Source of the DNA: Tabrizicola sp.
Lineage (GTDB): Bacteria; Pseudomonadota; Alphaproteobacteria; Rhodobacterales; Rhodobacteraceae
Assembly (NCBI RefSeq): GCF_030694085.1
Contig: NZ_JAUXZE010000035.1
Span: forward strand, 186,001 to 250,000
Direction of reading: 5' to 3'
DNA length: 64,000 nt
The position numbers and the translations under genes are program-made. Below, in pieces: positions 1-6,848 of the stretch. The notes beneath the pieces were generated by a model, which was not told where the DNA came from, did not search any database, and saw only the letters and a list, made by a program, of their open reading frames with translations. The first letter of the stretch is position 1, and every line of letters starts with the position of its first letter.

Positions 1-144
1 GCGTCCTGGCTGGACAAGCACACGTCGATGCCCTGGCCAGAGGCGGTCAAGGCCAAGCTGGAAAGCCTGATGACCCCGCCCGAACCCGCCCCGACCCCGG
101 ACCGCCGCGCCGTGGGTGCGCCGACCAGCGACACCCCCGACTAG
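1..144 (+). CDS. C-terminal fragment of a protein of unknown function
   Basis: Reading frame 1 is open from the window edge to a TAG at 142-144, giving the last 47 residues of a protein whose start lies outside the window. The end is rich in Pro, Ala and Asp (PPEPAPTPDRR, then a terminal TSDTPD), which looks like a disordered tail. No domain can be recognised. Its stop codon shares the palindrome CTAG with the stop of the convergent antiporter gene, so the two genes overlap by three bases with no room for a terminator between them. Confidence 0.55.
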   Translation, partial: ASWLDKHTSMPWPEAVKAKLESLMTPPEPAPTPDRRAVGAPTSDTPD

Positions 145-1901
145 GACGCCGCCCGCGCGGTATGCTCGGCATTGCCCAGAAGCAGGCTGGTGCCGGAATA
201 GATGTCGCCCGTCATCTGCAGCGCCAGCCGTTCCGCGTCGCGCTTGCGGACCCCGTCGGCGATCTCGGCAATCTCGTCGGGGTCCACGCCCAGCACCTCC
301 AGCACCTCGCCGCCCAGCGCCAGGGCCGAGTGGAAGACCTCGCGCATCTGGTGGTCCACGCCCTCCTTGATCAGGTCCAGCGCATGTGCCCGGTCAAAGG
401 CCCGCGCCAGCACCGCCGCGTTCGGGAACTCATGCTTCACCAGCCGGGCGATCCGCGTCGTCACCTCCTTGCGGTCGGTGGCGATGATCACCGCCCGCGC
501 CGTGCCCGCCCCGGCGGCCTGCAGGATGTCCAGCCGCGTGCCATCCCCGAACCAGACCTTGAAGCCGAACCGCTCTGCCGCGCGGATCATCTCGGGGTCG
601 TCGTCGATGATGGTGATCGAACATTTCCGCGCCAGAAGCGGCTGGCTGGCGATCTGGCCAAAGCGCCCGAAGCCGATGATCAGCACGCTGCCGGACAAGC
701 CGTCCGGCGCCTCCATTCCCTCCAGCGACACCACCGCCTCGGGCCGAAGCCGGTCATGCAGGATCACCATCAGCGGCGTCAGCGCCATCGAGACGATGAT
801 GACCGCGTTCAGGATCGCGTTTTCCTCCAGCGACAAAAGCCCCACCGCCAGCGCCGCAGAATACAGCACAAAGGCGAACTCACCCCCCTGCGCCATCAGC
901 ACGGTCCGCTCCAGCGCCTCGGCATGGCTGGCCCGGTAGACCCGCGCAATCCCGTAGATGATCGCCGATTTCAGCAGCATCAGCGCCGCCACCGAAACGG
1001 CGACCAGCCCCCAGTTCGCCGCGATCACCGACAGATCCAGCGCCATCCCCACCGCCAGGAAAAAGAGGCCCAGAAGGATGCCCCGGAACGGCTCCACATC
1101 CGCCTCAAGCTGGTGACGAAAGCTCGATTCCGACAGAAGGACGCCCGCGAGGAAGGCACCCATGGCGGCCGACAACCCGCCAAGCTGCAACCACAGAGCC
1201 GATCCCAGCACCACCAGCAACGCCGCCGCCGTCATCACCTCCCGCGCGCGGGACGCCGCCAGCAGACGGAACATCGGGTTCAAAAGATAAAGCCCCGCCA
1301 CCACCAGCGCGACGATGGCCCCCAGCCCGATCCCCACGCCCATCAGCCGGTCGGCCAGCGTCACATCCTCGCCCCCCGGGGCCAGAAACGCGACCAGCGC
1401 CAGCAAGGGCACGATGGCCAGGTCTTCCAGAAGCAGGATCGACACGATCCGCTGCCCCTTGGGCGCGCTGATGTCCCCCCTCTCCTGCAACATCTGCATC
1501 ACGATGGCGGTCGAGGTCAGCGTGAACCCCGCGCCCGCGATCAGCGACCCGGCATAGGGATAGCCCAAGGCAAAGCCCACCAGGCTCAGCACCGCGATGC
1601 AGACCAGTACCTGCGTCAGCCCCAGCCCGAAGATGTCGCGCCGCATCGCCCAAAGCTTTGACGGCTCCATCTCCAGCCCGATGATGAACAGGAACATGAC
1701 GACGCCAAGTTCGGCCACATGCAGGATTGCCATGGGGTCCGCGAACAGCCCCAGACCGAAAGGCCCGATGGCCAGCCCGGCGGCCAGATATCCCAGCACC
1801 GACCCAAGGCCGATCCGCTTGAACACCGGCACCGCGACGACCGCCGCACCCAGAAGCGTCACGACCGAGACCAGATCAACGCCCGCCGATTCTGCCGCCA
1901 T
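141..1901 (-). CDS. Monovalent cation:proton antiporter with TrkA-N domain (KefB/KefC type)
   Basis: 586 residues. Residues 1-385 form about a dozen hydrophobic segments of the CPA2 exchanger family. The family hallmark LLLLED-LAIVPLLAL sits near 156-170. Residues about 405-520 form a Rossmann-type TrkA-N domain with the nucleotide-binding GFGRFGQ at 410-416 and an acidic IIDDD strand end. The family exchanges K+ (or Na+) for H+ across the inner membrane; KefB/C members are gated by glutathione adducts. No kefF/kefG-like partner lies next to it, so glutathione control is not shown. The first methionine is kept because the hydrophobic region begins immediately after it. Convergent with the preceding partial gene through a shared CTAG. 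Confidence 0.9.
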   Translation of the reverse strand: MAAESAGVDLVSVVTLLGAAVVAVPVFKRIGLGSVLGYLAAGLAIGPFGLGLFADPMAILHVAELGVVMFLFIIGLEMEPSKLWAMRRDIFGLGLTQVLVCIAVLSLVGFALGYPYAGSLIAGAGFTLTSTAIVMQMLQERGDISAPKGQRIVSILLLEDLAIVPLLALVAFLAPGGEDVTLADRLMGVGIGLGAIVALVVAGLYLLNPMFRLLAASRAREVMTAAALLVVLGSALWLQLGGLSAAMGAFLAGVLLSESSFRHQLEADVEPFRGILLGLFFLAVGMALDLSVIAANWGLVAVSVAALMLLKSAIIYGIARVYRASHAEALERTVLMAQGGEFAFVLYSAALAVGLLSLEENAILNAVIIVSMALTPLMVILHDRLRPEAVVSLEGMEAPDGLSGSVLIIGFGRFGQIASQPLLARKCSITIIDDDPEMIRAAERFGFKVWFGDGTRLDILQAAGAGTARAVIIATDRKEVTTRIARLVKHEFPNAAVLARAFDRAHALDLIKEGVDHQMREVFHSALALGGEVLEVLGVDPDEIAEIADGVRKRDAERLALQMTGDIYSGTSLLLGNAEHTARAAS

Positions 1902-1973
1902 ACCGTCCCCTCCGTGCCGAAGTCACACGCTCACCCGCCCCGCAACCGGGCGCAACCGGTAAAACCGCCGTAG

Positions 1974-1991
1974 GTCGGGCTTCAGCCCGAC
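1974..1991. repeat. REP-like hairpin, GTCGGGC family, copy 1
   Basis: GTCGGGCTTCAGCCCGAC is an 18-bp inverted repeat preceded by GTAG. The same unit recurs at 40649-40666 (one arm altered) and 40997-41014. It lies in the gap between the antiporter start and the downstream end of the VOC gene, both on the minus strand. It may stop or stabilise transcripts of the antiporter's upstream neighbourhood, but no T-run follows it. Confidence 0.7.
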
Positions 1992-2010
1992 GCCCCCTGC
2001 ACCCGGCCTC

Positions 2011-2424
2011 TCAGCCCGCGAAAACGTTCGCCAGGTCCGCGAACCCCTTCACTTCGATGGGGTTGCTGGACGGGTCCCGAAAGAACATCGTCCACTGTTC
2101 CCCCGGCTGGCCCTGGAACCGGACCTGCGGCGGCAGGACGAACGCTACACCGGCCGCCGTCAGCCGGTCGGCCAGCGCCTGCCAGTCGGGCAGATGCAGC
2201 ACCAGTCCCAGATGCGGCATCGGGACCATGTGGTCGCCGACCTTGCCCGTGTCCGTCGTGGCAAACGGTGTCCCAAGATGCAGGCTGATCTGGTGGCCAA
2301 AGAAATCGAAATCGACCCAGGTCTCCGTGCTGCGCCCTTCGCGGCAACCCAGAACCCCGCCATAGAAGGCGCGGGCCTCGTCCAGGCTGGTGACGTGATA
2401 GGCCAGGTGGAAAGGGGTCAGCAT
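2011..2424 (-). CDS. VOC family (glyoxalase/dioxygenase-like) protein
   Basis: 137 residues from the ATG at 2424. The frame stays open upstream to 2487, but the VOC fold starts at LTPFHLAYHVTSLDEARAFY directly after this ATG, as in the family. Visible features are the first beta-alpha unit with H (FHLAYHV), a central LVLHL metal-ligand strand, and the C-terminal FFRDPSSNPIEVKGF, which usually supplies the last metal ligand (Glu). These proteins bind a divalent metal and carry out isomerisation, dioxygenation or resistance reactions; the substrate cannot be told. It resembles the small extradiol-dioxygenase-like group. Divergent from metY, with a 226-bp gap. Confidence 0.8.
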   Translation of the reverse strand: MLTPFHLAYHVTSLDEARAFYGGVLGCREGRSTETWVDFDFFGHQISLHLGTPFATTDTGKVGDHMVPMPHLGLVLHLPDWQALADRLTAAGVAFVLPPQVRFQGQPGEQWTMFFRDPSSNPIEVKGFADLANVFAG

Positions 2425-2515
2425 CGCGGCACGCTCCGGGGTCAGGCAGGGGCGATCCAAGCACGGAAAGCCCGGAAACCGCAACAATCCTTCCCCTGCA
2501 TGCGGCTGGCAAGGA

Positions 2516-2587
2516 TGAAAATTCCGTAAATGTCCGCGACCAAGCCATTGTTTTCCTTATCTCGGCCAAGCCTGACCACCGTGGACA
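2516..2587 (+). promoter_or_regulatory. Shared 72-bp upstream element, copy 1 (metY)
   Basis: A near-palindrome TGACCACCGTGGACA lies at 2573-2587, 63 bp before the metY ATG. It differs by one base from the perfect 15-mer TGTCCACCGTGGACA at 41166 and 46864. GGCCAAGCCTG directly before it is identical to the proS copy. At the position where the other copies have GTTAAC this one has GTAAAT (2526-2531), so that half is degenerate. See the finding on the three copies. Function is inferred from position only. Confidence 0.55.
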
Positions 2588-2650
2588 TCCCCCCGTTGCC
2601 AGCCGGTCCGTTCCCCCCTACCCTTCCCCCAAAACAAGGGAGGACGACCC

Positions 2651-3940
2651 ATGACAGACAGACCCCTCGGCTTCGAGACGCTTGCCATCCACGCCGGCGC
2701 CGACCCCGACCCCGCGACCGGGGCCCGGCAGGTCCCGATCTACCAGACCACCGCCTACGTCTTCCGCGACGCCGACCACGCCGCCAAGCTCTTCAACCTG
2801 CAAGAGGTGGGCTACATCTATTCCCGCCTGACGAACCCGACCGTCTCGGCGCTGGCGAACCGTGTCGTGGCGCTGGAAGGCGGGGCGGGCGGCATCGCCT
2901 GTTCCTCGGGCCACGCCGCGCAGATCATGGCGCTCTTTCCGCTGATGCAGCCGGGGCGAAATGTTGTCGCGTCCACGCGGCTTTACGGCGGCACGATCCA
3001 GCAGTTTTCCAACACGATCCGCAAGTTCGGCTGGTCGGCCAAGTTCGTCGACTTCGACGACCCGAAGGCCATCGAGGCCGCCATCGACGCCGACACCCGG
3101 GCGCTATTCTGCGAAACGATCTGCAACCCCGGCGGCGCGCTCTCCGACCTGCCTGCCATCGCCCGCGTCGCAAACCAGGCGCATATCCCGCTGATCGTCG
3201 ACAACACGACCGCCAGCCCCTACCTCTGCCGCCCGATCGAGCATGGCGCGACCCTCGTCGTCCACTCGGCCACCAAGTACCTGACCGGCAACGGCACCGT
3301 GACCGGCGGGATCGTGGTCGACTCGGGCAAGTTCGACTGGTCGAAGGACGACAAGTTCCCCTCGCTTTCCCAGCCCGAGCCCGCCTACCACGGCCTTGTC
3401 TTCCACCCGACGCTCGGCAACATGGCCTTCACCTTCCACTCCATCGCCATTGGCCTGCGCGACCTGGGGATGACCATGAACCCACAAGGCGCCCACTACA
3501 CGCTGATGGGGATCGAGACGCTGGCGCTGCGGATGGAGCGGCACGTGCAGAACGCTCAGATCGTCGCCGACTGGCTGGAGCAGGACCCCCGGATCAGCAA
3601 GGTCACCTACCCCGGCCTCAAGTCCTCGCCCTATCACAACATGGCGAAGATGATCACACCCAAGGGTCCCGGCGCGCTTTTCACTTTCAGCGTCAAGGGC
3701 GGCTATGAGGCCTGCGTCAAGCTGATCGACAACGTCAAGCTGTTTTCCCACGTCGCGAACCTGGGCGATACGCGGTCGCTGATCATTCATCCGGCCTCGA
3801 CCACACACCGGCAGTTGACCGAAGATGCCCAGGTCAAGGCGGGTGCGGCGCCGGATTCGGTCCGCGTCTCGATCGGGATCGAGGATGTGCGGGACATCAT
3901 CGCCGATCTTGATCAGGCGCTGGCCAAGGCGACAGCCTGA
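2651..3940 (+). CDS. metY: O-acetylhomoserine aminocarboxypropyltransferase (sulfhydrylase)
   Basis: 429 residues, usual length for MetY. It is a cytosolic PLP enzyme of the Cys/Met metabolism family that joins O-acetylhomoserine with sulfide (or methanethiol) to give homocysteine (or methionine). Visible: the YSRLTNPT substrate/phosphate motif at 57-64, cofactor-contacting D184 in IVDNT, and the Schiff-base lysine K209 in HSATKYLTG. The ATG is chosen because a strong ribosome site GGGAGG ends 8 bases upstream. The gene stands alone, divergent from the VOC gene. A palindromic element 63 bp upstream (2573-2587) is shared with two other genes of the window and may control it. MetZ-like O-succinylhomoserine use is less likely given the length and the long GG-rich loop near 78-82. 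Confidence 0.92.
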   Translation: MTDRPLGFETLAIHAGADPDPATGARQVPIYQTTAYVFRDADHAAKLFNLQEVGYIYSRLTNPTVSALANRVVALEGGAGGIACSSGHAAQIMALFPLMQPGRNVVASTRLYGGTIQQFSNTIRKFGWSAKFVDFDDPKAIEAAIDADTRALFCETICNPGGALSDLPAIARVANQAHIPLIVDNTTASPYLCRPIEHGATLVVHSATKYLTGNGTVTGGIVVDSGKFDWSKDDKFPSLSQPEPAYHGLVFHPTLGNMAFTFHSIAIGLRDLGMTMNPQGAHYTLMGIETLALRMERHVQNAQIVADWLEQDPRISKVTYPGLKSSPYHNMAKMITPKGPGALFTFSVKGGYEACVKLIDNVKLFSHVANLGDTRSLIIHPASTTHRQLTEDAQVKAGAAPDSVRVSIGIEDVRDIIADLDQALAKATA

Positions 3941-3963
3941 GTCGGACCCGCCGCCTGTCCGTC

Positions 3964-4740
3964 CTACGGGGCGCCAAGCGGCGGGGCCACGAACATTCCC
4001 TTCGGCAGCGGGTCGAGCCAGGCAATTCCGGCCCGCGCGGAAACCGGCTCGCCCGGTTTCCAGTCCAGGCTAAGCTGCATCGGACGGCAGATCTTGCCCA
4101 CCGCGTCCGAGGCGCAGGCCTCGGCCACCGTCGCCAGCATGGCCAGAAGAGCAGCTTCGGGGCTGGCCGTGCCCTCGGCCCCGGCTTCGAGATCCAGGCG
4201 CACGGTGTCCGACCGAAGGACATGCGCGGCCAGGTCGGGAAGTTCGGCCCCCTCATCCTTCAGCCGGAAGACCAGCTCGATCTGGAACAGCGCAGTGCCC
4301 TGCACAAGGTCGACGCTGCCCTCGACCACCCGGGCCGATTGCACAGCACAGTCCTGGACCAACGTCTTCTGCAGTACCGGGCACAGCTTTTCGGCCACTT
4401 TCGGCGCACGGATGTCGGCCAGGACTTGCAGGAAAGCCGGCTCGGGCAGCTTTTCGCCCTCGGCCAGTAGGTCGGCCAGGTTCGCCTGGCGCTGCATGCG
4501 GACCACGCGGTCGGGCGCGAAACGGTCTTGCGCAAGATAGGCCCGCACTTCGTCCTGACGGACCAGTCCCCCGGTCGGCGAGATAAGCCAGTTCTGCCGC
4601 ACGGGCGCAGGGCCGGCGTCGGCAGCGGCAACGGGTTCGACCGTCGCCGAATTGGGCAGCGACTGCCAATACTGCCAGCCCGCCGCGCCAAAGCCCACGG
4701 CCATCAAGAGGACGCCGGTTCCGATCAGCAGCCGCAGCAT
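3964..4740 (-). CDS. Unknown membrane-anchored envelope protein
   Basis: 258 residues. The N-terminus (LLIGTGVLLMAVGFGAAGW) is one membrane anchor or uncleaved signal; the rest is soluble and presumably periplasmic. It contains four cysteines in the middle and C-terminal part (KLCPVL, VQDCAV, EACASD, KICRPM), which could form two disulfides. No family is recognised. Translation is coupled to the upstream gene: its ATG overlaps the stop of that gene by one base (TGATG at 4738-4742), so the two very likely form one unit. Confidence 0.7.
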   Translation of the reverse strand: MLRLLIGTGVLLMAVGFGAAGWQYWQSLPNSATVEPVAAADAGPAPVRQNWLISPTGGLVRQDEVRAYLAQDRFAPDRVVRMQRQANLADLLAEGEKLPEPAFLQVLADIRAPKVAEKLCPVLQKTLVQDCAVQSARVVEGSVDLVQGTALFQIELVFRLKDEGAELPDLAAHVLRSDTVRLDLEAGAEGTASPEAALLAMLATVAEACASDAVGKICRPMQLSLDWKPGEPVSARAGIAWLDPLPKGMFVAPPLGAP

Positions 4741-5885
4741 CAGAACTGCACCCCTTGACGAAGGTTCGCAAGATCGCCGAACGCAAAGCTCGTCGCGATG
4801 GCCCGGACCCGCGCTGCGAAATCCTCGCCCTCGGCGACCTGGCCCTCGATCTCGACATAAGTGTCCTGCGTCATGCGGATGCGCGCGCCCTGGATCGACG
4901 CATAGACGGCCTTTGGCTCCGCTGCGCCCGGCTGCGGCCCGACGACCGATATCGTGCCCCCGAAGCCTGCCCGTGAGACATCGGCCATGACCCCGAAACT
5001 GTCGCGGAACCAGGTGTTGTAGGCAGCGATGCTGTCCTGCATGGCGACAAACTTCACTTCCGCCTCGGCCTTGTACGACGCAGGACCGTCCGACAGCACC
5101 TCGAAGAACCTGTGTCCGGGGTTCAAGGCATAGGCGGGCTGGATGCCGCAGGCCGTCAGCGCCGCTGCGGGCAGGACCTCGACCGGAACGACAGGGTCCA
5201 GGTTTGCGACCCCGGCATGCGTCCCGCCCAAGAGGACCACCCGCTCGATCCGGGCGCCGGGCGCAAGGTGGATGTTCCATATCCGGTTTCGCACGAAGCT
5301 TTCCAGCACCAGGTAGACTGGTGCCCGCGTCTCGGTCACGGCGACATCGTAGACCTCGTAGGCCAGTTCCGCCGACGGCCTGACATCGACTGCGCCCGCT
5401 TTGCGATAGCGGTTGACGAAAACCTGCACCGCCGCAGCAAGGTCGCTGTCGTTGTAGGCCAGGATGGGCAGGTCCAGTCCGGTTCGTCCGGCGGTGACAT
5501 GGCCCACGGTGGTCCCCTCAAGCGGAGGCGTCAACCGGCAGCCGGAAATCGGGCGGATCGTCATCAGTTCCGCCGGAGCGCCCGAGCCGACCCGTGTGGT
5601 GTAATTGTCGATGACATCCCTGATGAAGACCGGCCGGTTGCCCGCTGCCGCCGCGATCGGGCCCGTGACTTCCAGACCGTCGGGACCATCGCTCAGGAAG
5701 TCGGCGGGAGTCTCGCCCGACCCGGTGCGTCGGCTGGTGAACTCGCCGATCGTGGTGCCGTCCATGGCATCCAGCACTGCGGCCGGAAGAATCCCCTCGA
5801 ACGCGCGAGGGCCAAGCGTGACCAGCAGCGTGGCGCCAAGCATGACGGCACCGACGATCAACAAACTGATCGGTCCGCGGATCAT
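4740..5885 (-). CDS. Unknown membrane-anchored envelope protein, partner of the downstream gene
   Basis: 381 residues from the ATG at 5885, which has AGGAG about 9 bases upstream; a longer frame to 5942 lacks such a site. Residues 5-25 (LLIVGAVMLGATLLVTLGP) are one transmembrane segment; the rest should be periplasmic. Cysteines are few (SGCRLTP and TACGIQP). Near the end, IRMTQDTYVEIEGQVAEGEDF resembles a beta-rich fold, but no family is recognised. It forms a two-gene unit with 3964-4740. The pair may act together at the cell envelope; that is inference from the shared topology and coupling only. Confidence 0.7.
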   Translation of the reverse strand: MIRGPISLLIVGAVMLGATLLVTLGPRAFEGILPAAVLDAMDGTTIGEFTSRRTGSGETPADFLSDGPDGLEVTGPIAAAAGNRPVFIRDVIDNYTTRVGSGAPAELMTIRPISGCRLTPPLEGTTVGHVTAGRTGLDLPILAYNDSDLAAAVQVFVNRYRKAGAVDVRPSAELAYEVYDVAVTETRAPVYLVLESFVRNRIWNIHLAPGARIERVVLLGGTHAGVANLDPVVPVEVLPAAALTACGIQPAYALNPGHRFFEVLSDGPASYKAEAEVKFVAMQDSIAAYNTWFRDSFGVMADVSRAGFGGTISVVGPQPGAAEPKAVYASIQGARIRMTQDTYVEIEGQVAEGEDFAARVRAIATSFAFGDLANLRQGVQF

Positions 5886-5995
5886 GGGGAACTGCTCCTG
5901 CCTTCTTCTCTTGGCGCCAATCTGCCCGGCGACTTGGGCCAAATCATGACGGAATCCGGCGGAATCCTTGCGAATCCCGCCGGTTGCCGCTTAAC

Positions 5996-6688
5996 TTAAT
6001 CGGCGATTTCCCAGGTCACTGACACATTCGCGATCAGTCCCAGCTCGCCCCCCACCACCGGCACCGGCGAGGCCGAGACCGCATCGCGGTACATCGGCGC
6101 CGGATCGGTCATCGCGCCCGCATCGCTGATCGACACCACCTGCCCCAACTTTACTCCGGCAGCGGAAGCCAGGAGTTCGGCCTTGTCGCGGGCATCGGCC
6201 ACCGCCTCCTTCCTGGCCTCTTTGTAGGCAGGGTCAGGGTCGGCCAGGCCGAAGGTCATGCCGTTCAGCGTGTTGGCCCCGTCGGCGACGGCCGCATCCA
6301 GGACCGCCCCCGTCGTGTCCAGCGCGCGGACCCGCACGGTCAGCATGTTCGACGCGACATAGCCCGAGATCGTCGGGGTCGAACTGTCATAGCCCGTCCA
6401 GTTCGGGTTGATCGACAGGTTCGAGGTCTGCATGTCCCGGGCCTCGACGCCGGAAGCGGTCAGGCGTGCGATCACCGCATCGGTGGCCTTGGAATTCTCG
6501 GCCAGGGCTTCGGCGGCGGTGGCGCCTTGGGTGGTCACGCCGATCATCAGCGTCGCCATGTCGGGCGCGGCCTCGACGGTGCCAGTGCCGGTCACGCTGA
6601 TGGTGCGCGACAGGTCCTCGGCCAGGACAGGGGCGGCCAGCGGCAGGGCAAGCGCGGTGGACAGGATCAGGGCAGACAGAACACGCAT
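5996..6688 (-). CDS. SIMPL domain (DUF541) periplasmic protein
   Basis: 230 residues from the ATG at 6688, preceded by AAGGAG at good spacing. The N-terminus MRVLSALILSTALALPLAAPVLA is a cleavable signal peptide ending in an Ala-x-Ala-like site. The mature part opens with ISVTGTGTVEAAPDMATLMIGV, typical of SIMPL/DUF541, and contains the family's conserved Tyr/Asn-rich middle and a C-terminal VSVTWEI strand. Relatives (E. coli YggE) lie in the periplasm and affect oxidative stress tolerance; the molecular role is not settled. The extended frame to 6811 has no signal and is rejected. Confidence 0.88.
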   Translation of the reverse strand: MRVLSALILSTALALPLAAPVLAEDLSRTISVTGTGTVEAAPDMATLMIGVTTQGATAAEALAENSKATDAVIARLTASGVEARDMQTSNLSINPNWTGYDSSTPTISGYVASNMLTVRVRALDTTGAVLDAAVADGANTLNGMTFGLADPDPAYKEARKEAVADARDKAELLASAAGVKLGQVVSISDAGAMTDPAPMYRDAVSASPVPVVGGELGLIANVSVTWEIAD

Positions 6689-6848
6689 GAGGGTCTCCTT
6701 CGGTTTACGTGACATTTCGCAGTTGTGACGCGCGCCGCAACGACTTCCTTGGCCCTTTTCCTTCCCTTCGGCGAAAAGCTGCTTTAAACCTGCGCGCAAC
6801 AGCTGGGGCACGTTCCAGCACCTTTAGAAACCGTGCTAGACCCGCGAC

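Noticed and set aside
162..1661. 499-residue plus-strand ORF opposite the antiporter gene
   Set aside because: It is a shadow frame; composition is Arg/Gln/His rich with no fold, and the opposite frame has clear antiporter motifs. The same applies to many other long antisense frames in this GC-rich DNA (for example 7704-9422, 11670-13487, 59673-61799).
2425..2650. SAM riboswitch before metY
   Set aside because: No SAM-II-type conserved core could be found in the leader. The palindromic element is a better explanation for control.
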